From positions 86,006 through 150,005 of the forward strand of contig NZ_FMXM01000019.1 in the NCBI RefSeq assembly GCF_900103325.1: DNA of 64,000 nucleotides, in the 5' to 3' direction. The position numbers and the translations under genes are program-made. Origin of the DNA: Mesorhizobium qingshengii (GTDB taxonomy: Bacteria > Pseudomonadota > Alphaproteobacteria > Rhizobiales > Rhizobiaceae). A model generated the notes under the pieces. The model was not told where the DNA came from and ran no database searches. It worked only from the letters and a program-made list of their open reading frames with translations. This document shows, piece after piece, positions 17,186 to 26,115 of this stretch (the first letter of the stretch is position 1; every line of letters starts with the position of its first letter).

Positions 17186-18817
17186 TCAGGCGCGGCCGAG
17201 CTTTTCGGAGCCGCCGCCACGCGCTGGGCCGGCCGTCGGATCCTCATCCTCGGCAAGATCGCCAATCAGCGTTTCGGTGGTCAGGATCAGCGTCGCCACG
17301 GAAGCCGCGTTGGCGAGCGCCGTGTAGGTGACGCGGACCGGATCGATGATCCCTGCCTCGAACATGTTCTGATACGCGCCGGTCGACGCGTTGTAGCCGT
17401 AGCCGCCGTTGATGCGGGTGACCTCGACCACCACAGCTTCGGGATCGGCACCGGCATTGGCGGCGATGCGCCAGAGCGGGCGCGACAGAACCGACCGCAC
17501 CAGGCGCACGCCCTCGGCGACATCGCCATCGACGCTAGCCGCCACCTTGTCGAGCAGCGGCGCGATCTGGGCAAGCGCCGAGCCGCCGCCGGCGACCACG
17601 CCCTCTTCGGATGCTGCGCGCACCGCATTCAGCGAATCCTCGATAAGCTGGATGGTTCGCTTCTGCTCGACCGGCGTAACACCACCGGCATAGAGGATCG
17701 CGGTGCCGCCGGAGAGCTTGGCCAGGCGCTCGCGCAGCTTGTCCTGGTCGATGTTCGGCGGGGAAGCTTCATACTGCCGCTGCACCTGGGCGCGACGCGA
17801 GGCTATCGCCGCATGGTCGCCGCCGCCGCGAATGATGGAGGTGTAGGACGAACTGGTCTTCACCCGGTCGGCCGTTCCGAGATCCTCGGCGGTGATATCC
17901 TCCAGCCGGCCGCCGAGATCGCGCGCGATCACCTTGCCGCCGGTGATGATGGCCAGATCCTCCATCATCGCCTTGCGCCAGTGGCCATATTCCGGCGGGT
18001 GGACCACAAGGTATCTTCCCGGCCCCTGCTTGCCGAGCAGGGTCACCACGACTTCCGGCGACATTTCCTCGGACACGATCAGCAGCGGCCGGCCAGCCTC
18101 GTCGGCGATGCGGCGAACCGCATCGAGTTGCTCGGGCTCCTTGATCTTGAGGTCGGTCATCAAGATGTAGGGCCGGTCGAGCACGGCCTCCATCTTCTCC
18201 TGATCGGTCACCATGTGATGGGAGAGGTAGCCGCGTTCGAAGGACATGCCCTCGACGACATCAAGCGTGGTCTCGGTGGTGACGCTGAAGTCCGTGGTGA
18301 TGACGCCTTCCGCGCCCACCCGCTGATGGGCTTCCGCCACCAGCGCGCCGAGCTTGCTGTTGGTCGCCGCGATGTTGGCGACCGACGCCAGGATGCCGTT
18401 GCCCTTGGCCGGCTTGGCCGAAGCCTTGAGTGCTGCCACCACCGCCGCCACGGCAAGGTCGATGCCCTTGCACAGATCGACGGATTTGGCGCCGCGCTCG
18501 TTCGCCTCGATGCCGCCCTGGATGAGCGCGTTGGCGAGCACGATGGCCGTCGTGGTGCCGTCGCCGGCGATCTCGTTGGTCTGCATCGACACTTCGCGGA
18601 CGACCTGCGCGCCCATGTTTTCGAAACGGTCGTGCAGCTCGATCTCGGAGGCGATGCTGACGCCGTCGCGGGTCACCATCGGCGTGCCGATCGGCCGGTC
18701 GATCATGGCGTTCATGCCTTTGGGACCGAGTGTTGGCTCGACAGCGGCTGCAAGCCGGAAGACGCCACGGGCGAGAGCACGGCGGGCCTCGGAATTGTGA
18801 AGCATTATCTTGGGCAT
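17186..18817 (-). CDS. GroEL-like chaperonin dedicated to the monooxygenase
   Basis: A 543-residue chaperonin 60. The ATP motif NEIAGDGTTTA and the start VEPTLGPKGMNAMID are present. It differs from housekeeping GroEL: no GroES gene is adjacent and the C-terminus ends in a charged tail without Gly-Gly-Met repeats. In Mycobacterium a chaperonin encoded in the mim operon (MimG) is needed for productive folding of the hydroxylase; this gene has the same place and is inferred to do the same. It lies between the DUF59 gene and the alcohol dehydrogenase gene. Confidence 0.9.
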   Translation of the reverse strand: MPKIMLHNSEARRALARGVFRLAAAVEPTLGPKGMNAMIDRPIGTPMVTRDGVSIASEIELHDRFENMGAQVVREVSMQTNEIAGDGTTTAIVLANALIQGGIEANERGAKSVDLCKGIDLAVAAVVAALKASAKPAKGNGILASVANIAATNSKLGALVAEAHQRVGAEGVITTDFSVTTETTLDVVEGMSFERGYLSHHMVTDQEKMEAVLDRPYILMTDLKIKEPEQLDAVRRIADEAGRPLLIVSEEMSPEVVVTLLGKQGPGRYLVVHPPEYGHWRKAMMEDLAIITGGKVIARDLGGRLEDITAEDLGTADRVKTSSSYTSIIRGGGDHAAIASRRAQVQRQYEASPPNIDQDKLRERLAKLSGGTAILYAGGVTPVEQKRTIQLIEDSLNAVRAASEEGVVAGGGSALAQIAPLLDKVAASVDGDVAEGVRLVRSVLSRPLWRIAANAGADPEAVVVEVTRINGGYGYNASTGAYQNMFEAGIIDPVRVTYTALANAASVATLILTTETLIGDLAEDEDPTAGPARGGGSEKLGRA

Positions 18818-18894
18818 GATTCCTCCTTCCGCCTTACGGGCGGGTTGTTGGTTGGGGGCCTCGTGCGAGGGAGGCCGTTGCTGTCAGCTCTGCT

Positions 18895-19692
18895 TCAGGC
18901 GATCGGCGCGGTCCTGGCCGGCACGCGATCCATGATGAAATCGACGAGCGTCGGTTCGCCGTCGACCACATCCAGTTCTTTGTATCTGGTCTGCTTGAGC
19001 CCACGGCACAGCGCGCCGTTGAACTCCATGTTGATGCGCACAGCGCGCAGTTCGGCGAGATGGGCGCTGAGTGCGTCAGCCGGTATGTGTTGCCCTTCCC
19101 AGGTCACGAAGACGGGATCATCCGCCCGGCGGTCGGGAAAACGCTCGAGCAGGGCCGCCCGGTATCTGGGTTTCTGTTTGGCCGCCTCGCCCGCCTCGAA
19201 CCGGGCGACGTCGTATGCCGGCAAATCCATGCCGAGGATTTCCCGATCGGTCAGGCCGTGCTGCCGCAGACCGCGCAAAACCGCCTCCTGGCGCCGCTTG
19301 AATGCTTTCATCGCAAAGGTTTCGCGCAAGGCGCCGAGATCCTGATCCTCGGCGAGCACGGCAAAGATGTCGCCGAACGTCTTGCCGGATTCCATGCCGC
19401 GATTGACCTCTTCGGCGAACATGTGGTCGTGCAGCTTGACGCGATAGGCCGGCGCCCAGGAGAGCTGGTCGAGCGCCTTGCGGACGCCGTCCAGCATCAG
19501 GAACGCAAAGTTGGGCGAGCACCAGTAGGTCGGCAAGCGGAAGTCTATCTCCACCCGGCCATCGCTCGTCACAGCGGCCCGCTCGACGAAGCCCATCTCG
19601 GTGACGGGTTCGTCGAGTTCCGGGTCGTTGACCTCACCAAGGCGCCGCCAGAGTTCCATCTCGCGGCCGCCGGAAACGCTGGCGGTTGCCAT
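18895..19692 (-). CDS. DUF59/MIP18-domain protein of propane monooxygenase operon
   Basis: A 265-residue protein whose first 100 residues resemble the MIP18 (DUF59) iron-sulfur assembly family: VNDPELDEPVTEMGFV then a single Cys in LPTYWCSPNFA. The remainder is helical and not recognised. A gene of this kind is regularly present in prm/mim operons with unknown role; iron delivery to the diiron hydroxylase or to the reductase is a reasonable guess. The ATG at 19692 is six bases from the stop of the preceding amidohydrolase gene; the longer frame upstream overlaps that gene and is rejected. Confidence 0.8.
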   Translation of the reverse strand: MATASVSGGREMELWRRLGEVNDPELDEPVTEMGFVERAAVTSDGRVEIDFRLPTYWCSPNFAFLMLDGVRKALDQLSWAPAYRVKLHDHMFAEEVNRGMESGKTFGDIFAVLAEDQDLGALRETFAMKAFKRRQEAVLRGLRQHGLTDREILGMDLPAYDVARFEAGEAAKQKPRYRAALLERFPDRRADDPVFVTWEGQHIPADALSAHLAELRAVRINMEFNGALCRGLKQTRYKELDVVDGEPTLVDFIMDRVPARTAPIA

Positions 19693-19697
19693 GGCCC

Positions 19698-20720
19698 CTA
19701 CTCCGCCGCGATGCTGAAGGGCGAACTGGCAAGCGCCTTCTTCTTGGCTTCGACGTCGATGTTGTAGAGACGCGCGGCGTTGAGGCCGAGGATCTTCTCC
19801 TTGATCTCGTCGGTCAGTTGCACACCGCGTTCGGCGGCAATGTCCCCGGGAATCTGATAGGCCCAGAATTTCTCGACCAGCCAGCGCGGCGTCCAGATCG
19901 CATAGTCGGAACCGAACAGGATCTTCTCCGGCCCGATCCAGAACAGCAGTTCGGCAATGACCTCGCCGAAATAGCGCGGTCGCGCATGGATGAAGGGCAG
20001 CGCCACCGCCAAGCCGCCATAGACATTGGTTTCCTGCGTCGCGATCCAGCAGAAGTCGTCGAGACGCGGGAGGCCGCAATGCTCGACGATCCAGTTGAGG
20101 TTCTGGAAATCGGTCGCCGCATGATCGACGTCATGGACGTCGAAGGCGTCCTTCGAGAGCGGGATGATTGTCGGGCCCTTGTGAACGTGGATGTTCTTGA
20201 TGCCGAGCTTGTCGCAGAGTTCGAAGCATTTGTAGGCGTCGGGATCGGTGAGCTTCCAGCCCTTCGAAGCGCCGTTCCATTCGGCCGTATACATCTTCAC
20301 GCCCTTGACGTTGTAGGTCTCCTTGAGGAAGTGGATGTATTCCAGCGCCTTTTCGCCGTCGCGCGGATCGAAGGCGCCGTTGACGATGAAACGTTCGGGA
20401 TATCGCTTGGCCACCTCGGCGTTGCGTTCGATCGTGTTGAAGCCGTTCTTGTAGAAGTCCTTGAGATAGGTCGACTGGACAATCGCCACATCATCGGGGC
20501 CGTCGATGAACAGGTCGCGATAGAGGTCGTCGGCGCTGTATTTCTCGAACTTGCTCTTCTCCCACAGCTGCTCCTTCGGGCTCAAGCCCGTGTGATAGGC
20601 ATAGAAGCACTCGATGAACTGCTTGCCGTGGATATTCTTCTGGTTTTCCGGGCTGCCGTCCCAGAAATGGGTGTGGCCGTCGACCACGAAAATGTCCTTG
20701 CCTTCCGGTGTTCTGTACAT
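19698..20720 (-). CDS. Metal-dependent amidohydrolase of propane monooxygenase operon
   Basis: A 340-residue amidohydrolase-2 (TIM-barrel metallohydrolase/decarboxylase) protein. The metal motif is VDGHTHFWDG near residue 14, and IHVHKGPTI and VEHCGLPRLDDF carry further histidines, with LFGSDYAIW giving the catalytic Asp. Homologues follow mimD in mycobacterial operons; the reaction there is not established. The ATG at 20720 is chosen because the family motif starts right after it. Confidence 0.88.
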   Translation of the reverse strand: MYRTPEGKDIFVVDGHTHFWDGSPENQKNIHGKQFIECFYAYHTGLSPKEQLWEKSKFEKYSADDLYRDLFIDGPDDVAIVQSTYLKDFYKNGFNTIERNAEVAKRYPERFIVNGAFDPRDGEKALEYIHFLKETYNVKGVKMYTAEWNGASKGWKLTDPDAYKCFELCDKLGIKNIHVHKGPTIIPLSKDAFDVHDVDHAATDFQNLNWIVEHCGLPRLDDFCWIATQETNVYGGLAVALPFIHARPRYFGEVIAELLFWIGPEKILFGSDYAIWTPRWLVEKFWAYQIPGDIAAERGVQLTDEIKEKILGLNAARLYNIDVEAKKKALASSPFSIAAE

Positions 20721-20795
20721 TGTTGCCTCCGCAGCAATCGCGTTGATCGGTTCGGCGCGCCGCACCCGGCGGCGCGCCGGATTTTTTTTTGGCGG

Positions 20796-21167
20796 CTATT
20801 CGATGTATTCGAACATCTCGTCCATGTTGCCGAACAGGATCACGGTGTTGTCGTCGACGCGAACCATGCGGCCATAGTGGGTGGAGGTGTTGACCTCGAA
20901 GGTCTCGGCCGAAATCTCGCGGCCGAGATATTCGCCGATCGCGTCCATCTTGAAGATCAGCTTGCCGTCACCGTCGATGCGGATCAGCGCCGGCTGGTAG
21001 GTGATGGTCACCCCCGGCTTCTGGCCCATGAATTCGGCGATGGCCCTGGCCTCGACCGAGTCGTTCATGGTGACGCCGCATTGGTGCGAAATCGTCTGTT
21101 CGAAGGTGATGTCCTTCATCGCCTTGAAGATGTTGGAATGGCTTGCGTCGCGTGCTGATAGTGACAT
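20796..21167 (-). CDS. prmD: Monooxygenase coupling (effector) protein
   Basis: A 123-residue protein of the MmoB/DmpM family, the cofactor-free regulatory component that binds the diiron hydroxylase and tunes oxygen activation. Recognisable parts are CGVTMNDSVEARAIAEFMG and VTITYQPALIRIDGDGKL. The ATG at 21167 follows the prmC stop closely; the longer upstream frame is a shadow. Order and size match mimD/prmD. Confidence 0.92.
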   Translation of the reverse strand: MSLSARDASHSNIFKAMKDITFEQTISHQCGVTMNDSVEARAIAEFMGQKPGVTITYQPALIRIDGDGKLIFKMDAIGEYLGREISAETFEVNTSTHYGRMVRVDDNTVILFGNMDEMFEYIE

Positions 21168-21183
21168 GACGATTTCTCCTGTT

Positions 21184-22242
21184 TCAGCGCTTGAGGCCGA
21201 GTTCGCCGAGGATCTGGCCAATCCGCTCTTCGGATTTGGCGCGGACATCGGCGAATGCGACCGGCTTGGAATGCGGCATCGACCAGATCGGCTGCAGGCC
21301 GAGGGCTGCCTTGTCGGCGAGCGCGCCGTGTTTCTTGACCCAGCCCTGGAAAAGCTTGCGGTTGGCTGCGCCATGCGTCTCGTCATTGGCGAGCATGTGC
21401 ATGAGGTCGATCGTGTTGGCGAGGTTGCGCTCGTAGTCGGCCTCGGCCGCCGAAATCACAGCGGGCGTTATGAAGTCATGGTTGGCGGCGGCGATCTGCA
21501 TCAGGAAGCCGGAGCGAAATACTTCGCCCACCAGCGGCTCGAAGACGATGTTGATGGCAAAATACTGCTCGAGATAGTCCGTCGCGCCCATGATGGTCTC
21601 GACCGCTTCGCGCGTGCCTTGCCAGTTCTTGTCCTCGAGCCAGGCCTTCTTGCCGAGCTCGTCGTCCCAGTCGGGGAGATCCATGCCGATCTCGGCGAGG
21701 TAGAGCGTGATGTCCTGGGCGAGTCGCAGCTTGTAGGACGAGTTGGTCAGCGTGGCATTGTTGATCATCTGGGTGTAGCCGTAACGCTGTGCCTGCATCA
21801 GCGACGTGCCAAGCCCGAATTCGGCATGTTTCCAGGCGCCGAGCTGCGTCTGCAGGATCTTGACCCAGGCCTTGTCGAAGGTCTTCGGGGTGCCCGACTT
21901 GCGCGCGTTGTTGATGACGCTCTGCACCATCGTCTCGATCTTCGACTGGCGCTGATAGTGCGTGCGCTCCCACTCCTGGTCGGGGGCGCGGAAGGCATGC
22001 CAGTTGGAACTCTGCGCGGCGGTGTTCTGCTTGACATAGGCGCCCTTGCCGTCGGCAAACGAGATGATCCAGTCCTGGATCAGGTAACGTTCCGGGTCGG
22101 GCTGGACGTCGACCGTCATGTCCTCGTAGTGGGTGGCGCGCTGGCCTTTCGGGTCGAAATACCGGTATTTCCGGCTGTCGGAGTCGGCGAAGATTGCCGC
22201 GCCGGCGGCTCCTGATCCGACTGAACTCGAAGTTGCAGGCAT
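21184..22242 (-). CDS. prmC: Propane monooxygenase hydroxylase small (beta) subunit
   Basis: A 352-residue beta subunit of a soluble diiron monooxygenase hydroxylase. It lacks the ligand motifs of the alpha subunit but has family stretches such as YEDMTVDVQPDPERYLIQDW and ANDETHGAANRKLFQGWV. It pairs with the alpha subunit in an (alpha-beta)2 or similar hydroxylase. The ATG at 22242 is preceded by GGGAGAGA; the upstream Met at 22281 is not needed. Confidence 0.93.
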   Translation of the reverse strand: MPATSSSVGSGAAGAAIFADSDSRKYRYFDPKGQRATHYEDMTVDVQPDPERYLIQDWIISFADGKGAYVKQNTAAQSSNWHAFRAPDQEWERTHYQRQSKIETMVQSVINNARKSGTPKTFDKAWVKILQTQLGAWKHAEFGLGTSLMQAQRYGYTQMINNATLTNSSYKLRLAQDITLYLAEIGMDLPDWDDELGKKAWLEDKNWQGTREAVETIMGATDYLEQYFAINIVFEPLVGEVFRSGFLMQIAAANHDFITPAVISAAEADYERNLANTIDLMHMLANDETHGAANRKLFQGWVKKHGALADKAALGLQPIWSMPHSKPVAFADVRAKSEERIGQILGELGLKR

Positions 22243-22290
22243 AGTCTCTCTCCCTTGTTGCAGTTGTGGTTGGCTTGGCATGGCCGTCCC

Positions 22291-23352
22291 TCAATGGGCC
22301 GGCGTTGCACCTGCCGATGTGGTGAACTTGTCGAAGAAGATCCGCTCGGTCTCGAAGCCGTTCATGAACAGGACCGGCTGCAGCGCATCGATCATCGGCG
22401 GCGGGCCACAGGCATGGACATCGCCCTGCCCGTCGACCGCCAGTTGCTTGAGCTTGGCGTCGACACTCTGGTGCACGAAGCCACGTTCGCCTTGCCATTC
22501 GACGTCGTCATTCGCGTGCGACAGCACGGGAATGAAGGTGACGTCGGAATGATTGCCGACCAGCTCGGCGATCCTGTCGAGATAGAACAGGTCGTTGCGG
22601 GTGCGGGCGCCGTAGAAGAAATAGACCGGACGTTTCTCGCCGCTCTTGAGGTGATCGTTGAGGATCGACCAGATCGGCGACATGCCCGATCCGGCGCCGA
22701 CCAGGATCAGGGGTCCTTGCCGTTCGTCGCGGCGGAAACAGGTTCCGTAGGGCCCGACGACGGTGACTTCGGCTCCGGCTTTGATTCCTCCGGAATCGAG
22801 TTCTCCCGAGAACTTTCCCTCAGGGTATTTTTTGATGATGAAGGAGAGTTTTTGGGTTTGGTCCGGCGTATTTGCCATGGAGAACGAGCGCGTAATCGTC
22901 TCCCCTTTTTGCGTGGTAACCGTGATGTCGACATATTGCCCCGCCCAAAACTTCATCGGGGAGCCGAGTTCGATTTCGATGCCGCGAATGTCGTGGGTCA
23001 GCTGCTCGATCCGAGCAATCCGGCCCTTGTACGTTTTCACGGCGATCGCTTTCGCCAAAATCTCCTCGTCGTAGTTGAGAAGCTCGACTTCCAGGTCGGA
23101 GTAGGCGATGCAGCGGCACAACAGGACGTGCCCGCTTTCCTTCTCCATGTCGTTCAGTGCGAAGGTTGAGTATTTCAGCATGTCGACTTCGCCTTCGAGC
23201 AACACGCTTTTGCAGGCCGAGCATTGCCCTTCCTTGCAGCCATGCGGCAGCGCGATGCCCTGGCGGAACGCGGCGTTGAGCACCGTTTCGCCATGCTCGA
23301 CGTCGAATTCGACGCCGACTGGGCTGAGCCTGACCGTGTGGGTTTCCGACAT
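22291..23352 (-). CDS. prmB: Propane monooxygenase reductase
   Basis: A 353-residue three-domain reductase. The N-terminal plant-type [2Fe-2S] domain has Cys39, Cys44, Cys47 and Cys79 (C-x4-C-x2-C-x31-C). An FAD domain follows with ITRSFSMANTP, and an NAD domain with VGAGSGMSPIWSIL and a final CGPPPMIDAL. It passes electrons from NADH to the diiron centre of the hydroxylase. It is in the same place as mimB between the two hydroxylase genes. Confidence 0.95.
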   Translation of the reverse strand: MSETHTVRLSPVGVEFDVEHGETVLNAAFRQGIALPHGCKEGQCSACKSVLLEGEVDMLKYSTFALNDMEKESGHVLLCRCIAYSDLEVELLNYDEEILAKAIAVKTYKGRIARIEQLTHDIRGIEIELGSPMKFWAGQYVDITVTTQKGETITRSFSMANTPDQTQKLSFIIKKYPEGKFSGELDSGGIKAGAEVTVVGPYGTCFRRDERQGPLILVGAGSGMSPIWSILNDHLKSGEKRPVYFFYGARTRNDLFYLDRIAELVGNHSDVTFIPVLSHANDDVEWQGERGFVHQSVDAKLKQLAVDGQGDVHACGPPPMIDALQPVLFMNGFETERIFFDKFTTSAGATPAH

Positions 23353-23406
23353 ACGGACCTCCAGTGAAAGGAAGGGGCGGGACGAACCCGCCCCCCTTTG
23401 GCCTGA

Positions 23407-25074
23407 TCAGTTGCAGGGGTTGATGGTGAAGCCCTTGGCATATTCCGCCAGGTGCTTCTCGCGGTCCGCGGGCGACATGGCCCGCAACGCGTTGAGCGGC
23501 GATCCGAGCGTGTTGCCGCGCACATCGTCGAGCGTCCACATCTCCTTGTCGTCGAAGCGCAGATGCGGTTGCGGAACCAGCGTCTTGCCGTCGGAACGGA
23601 CGAAGTTCAGGTCCTTGATCGCATCGGCCAGATCCCAGCCATCATAGAGCGTCTCCCACTCGCGCTTGCCGCTGAAGCGGCCCATCGCGGGCGTCGGCCG
23701 GCCCTGATACTCGTCGGCGAAGGCGACCGTTGCGGTCCACTTGTCGAGTTCGTGGGCGAAGGTGTGCAGCTGGCCGTCGATCTCGCCGACCACCATGTCC
23801 TCGCGGATCAGGCAGGGTACGAGGCAGGACCAGCAGCGGTGCGGATAGACGTAGCCGACGTCGCTGTTGAACAGCAGCACCTTCTCGCCCTTGTGGCTGA
23901 GCTTGGCGTACCATTTCCAGAAGTCGCCGAACTCGGCATACCAGCCCGGATATTTGTGCTCGAACCACTCGAAGTCCTTGTCGGTCTGGGCTTCGATGCG
24001 CCAGAAATTGACCGGCCAACCGACCGCGAAGAACTGTCCGACCTTGTGAACATAGTTCTTCTTGGTGATGCGCTCCCAGGCCGCCTGGACGTCGTCGTGA
24101 TGAACCTTGATGCCGTATTTCTCGAGCGGCAGCATGTAGGTGCGATAGTAGTCCTCATAGATCCAGCGGTGCCACATTTCCGCGTAGGACTCCTTGTTCT
24201 TGTCGCGGTTGGTGGTGCCGTATTCGATGAAGGTGCCGATGGCCGCATCGACGATCGCGTGGTTCTGCCAGAAGGCGTAACGCAGATCGCGTTCGAGCAG
24301 CAGGTGGTTTTCCGGCTCCTTGAGCGCCGCCATCAGCAGTGAGTGGCCGTTGCCGATATGCCGGCTTTCGTCGGACTGCACCGACAGGAATACGGTCGGC
24401 AGCGCATAGTCGCCGTTGCGGGCGGCTTCCGAAGGCATGGCGACGAACAGCGTGTTGGTGAAGGCGGTCTCGGCCACCACGGTCAGGTACATGCAGGCGG
24501 CGGTCATCGTGTCGCCGGTGATGAAGCCTTCCGCGAACTGCCGGCCGATGGTCGTGGCGTAGCATTTTCCGAAGGCTTCCTCGGTGATGTCGAAGCCGGC
24601 CGGATCAATGTAGTTCTCCATGTACCACTTCTTCAAATTCATCTGGATCGTCGAGTGACGAAACTCGTCGATCATCTGCATGGTGAAACCGGTTCTGAGT
24701 TCCTCGCCAGGCGCGATGCGGGCCACCATCGCCATCGAGCGGGCGGCGGAGATTTCCGGGAAGGGAATGATGGCCAGGAAGAGTTTCATCCACTCGACCC
24801 AGCGCGGTTCCACATTGCGGAACATGTCACCACGCAACGCTGCGTCGAGCGCGCCGTAGACGCGGTTGTCCTTCTCTTCCTGCATCGGGAAGTACGACCG
24901 CAAAACCTGCTTCATCGGGTCGCGCGGCGTCTTGTTGATCTTGTAGTCGGTCGGAAACGTCATCGCTTCCTGGACGTAGGAAGGATTCCAGCCGAGATCG
25001 GCAATCTTCTTGGTCGCCTCGCCGACGGAGATTCCGCGTTGCGAGGTAATCTTGTTGAGCGTCAGAGACGTCAT
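23407..25074 (-). CDS. prmA: Propane monooxygenase hydroxylase large (alpha) subunit
   Basis: A 555-residue diiron hydroxylase alpha subunit, first gene of the operon. The six ligands are Glu107, Glu137, His140, Glu202, Glu236 and His239. Their spacings (30, 3, 62, 34, 3) equal those in soluble methane monooxygenase (114, 144, 147, 209, 243, 246). Sequence such as RSYFPMQEEKDNRVYGA and SDESRHIGNG closely resembles MimA of Mycobacterium, a propane, acetone and phenol oxidiser. Two ATGs lie at 25080 and 25074; the second has better spacing (nine bases) from GGAGG. Substrate range is inferred from the family. Confidence 0.96.
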   Translation of the reverse strand: MTSLTLNKITSQRGISVGEATKKIADLGWNPSYVQEAMTFPTDYKINKTPRDPMKQVLRSYFPMQEEKDNRVYGALDAALRGDMFRNVEPRWVEWMKLFLAIIPFPEISAARSMAMVARIAPGEELRTGFTMQMIDEFRHSTIQMNLKKWYMENYIDPAGFDITEEAFGKCYATTIGRQFAEGFITGDTMTAACMYLTVVAETAFTNTLFVAMPSEAARNGDYALPTVFLSVQSDESRHIGNGHSLLMAALKEPENHLLLERDLRYAFWQNHAIVDAAIGTFIEYGTTNRDKNKESYAEMWHRWIYEDYYRTYMLPLEKYGIKVHHDDVQAAWERITKKNYVHKVGQFFAVGWPVNFWRIEAQTDKDFEWFEHKYPGWYAEFGDFWKWYAKLSHKGEKVLLFNSDVGYVYPHRCWSCLVPCLIREDMVVGEIDGQLHTFAHELDKWTATVAFADEYQGRPTPAMGRFSGKREWETLYDGWDLADAIKDLNFVRSDGKTLVPQPHLRFDDKEMWTLDDVRGNTLGSPLNALRAMSPADREKHLAEYAKGFTINPCN

Positions 25075-25366
25075 GGTCATAAGCCTCCACCAGGTTTGAG
25101 CCGCAGGTCCCTTGACCCCGGCAGGAAGCGGCGAACAGCACCGCAAGTGAGAATGCGAACGGCATGACAAAGGGTTGCGCATTCAGGCGCGACTCATGGT
25201 CCGGCCATTCAAGTGGATCGCGGCAAAGGTTCTCTGGGAGTCCGGCAGGATCCGCGGCGCCAATCGCATCTGCGATGGGCGTATCGAAGCGGTTCTGCTT
25301 CCTCCGTTCCTTCGTTCTTTTGGCACCGCGTCAAAAGCGCGATGGGCTTCTTGTGGAAATGTACAA

Positions 25367-25383
25367 AGCAAGCGCCGTGCCAA
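25367..25383 (-). promoter_or_regulatory. Sigma-54 promoter of the prm operon
   Basis: The minus strand reads TTGGCACGGCGCTTGCT, which matches the sigma-54 consensus (YTGGCACGRNNNTTGCW) at every defined position. Transcription would start about 12 bases beyond the -12 GC, near 25356, leaving a leader of roughly 280 bases before prmA. No gene is seen in the leader. The sigma-54 activator at 13737-15815 is the obvious partner. Confidence 0.9.
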
Positions 25384-25456
25384 TTTGAAAATAGCACCCA
25401 TGGCTAGCGCTCAAAACAAAATCGTTGCCCTTCCGATATACGAGCGGACGGCCAAC

Positions 25457-25473
25457 TGTAACGTTCTTTTACA
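25457..25473. promoter_or_regulatory. Candidate upstream activator site
   Basis: TGTAA and TTACA form an exact inverted repeat with seven bases between, 74-90 bases upstream of the -24 element of the prm promoter. GTAACGT occurs inside it and again at 25477-25483, two helical turns away. Position and symmetry suit binding of the Fis-type activator. Confidence 0.5.
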
Positions 25474-25638
25474 TTCGTAACGTATGGCTGTAATATTTAG
25501 TATCTATTCGCATGTGCAATATTTTTAGTTAGCTAATGCAGCAAATTCGAAAAACAAATATCATCTATTCAATTCTTCGTCTTTCTCTACTATTTGAAGA
25601 TGGCCGCCCATGGATGGGCCTCGCGCTGGAGAAAGACG

Positions 25639-26115
25639 ATGTCGAGCGATAGAGACAGAAGGGGGGCGCCCGAGCCAATGTCCAGCCAGGCCGACGGCGT
25701 CACCGGCGATCTTGTCAAGCTGATGCCCCGCGATCTGGTTTTCGTCATGCGCTTCATGGGCGAGAGCCAGCACCGGCTGCAGAGCCATTTCCAGGACTTC
25801 ATCCGGGCCGAGCTTGCCGCCGGCGGCGTGACCACGCAGACGCATCCCATGATCCACCTGTTCATCGAGAACCACGCAATCCTGTTGCGCGACTTCGTCT
25901 TTTCCGGCGTTTCGCTGACACGCCAGTTCCGCGTCGACGAGATCGAACGCCTGACCGGCGATACGACATCGATGATCCGCGTCGACATCTGGGACCAGCT
26001 CAAGAGTCACATCGAAACAGCTGAAAAGCAGTTCCGGTCGCAGGCCGGCACGCTGCCCAAATTGCTATCGGCTTTCGAAAAGCCACCCGGACCGATGGCT
26101 GGGGGCGAGAAATGA
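25639..26115 (+). CDS. Unknown protein, first gene of four-gene operon
   Basis: A 158-residue soluble protein of unknown family. The ATG at 25639 has GGAGAAAG before it; an earlier Met at 25594 lacks one. After a short polar N-terminus it appears all-helical, with MPRDLVFVMRFMGESQHRL and HPMIHLFIENHAILLRDFV. His and Glu residues are frequent in the central helices, but no metal motif is certain. It overlaps the next gene by four bases (ATGA). It is divergent from prmA, with about 560 bases of AT-rich DNA between. Confidence 0.65.
   Translation: MSSDRDRRGAPEPMSSQADGVTGDLVKLMPRDLVFVMRFMGESQHRLQSHFQDFIRAELAAGGVTTQTHPMIHLFIENHAILLRDFVFSGVSLTRQFRVDEIERLTGDTTSMIRVDIWDQLKSHIETAEKQFRSQAGTLPKLLSAFEKPPGPMAGGEK

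Noticed and set aside
17153..19345. 730-codon open frame opposite the chaperonin gene
   Set aside because: It is the antisense of groEL and the DUF59 gene; the protein is rich in Arg, His and Ala without a motif.
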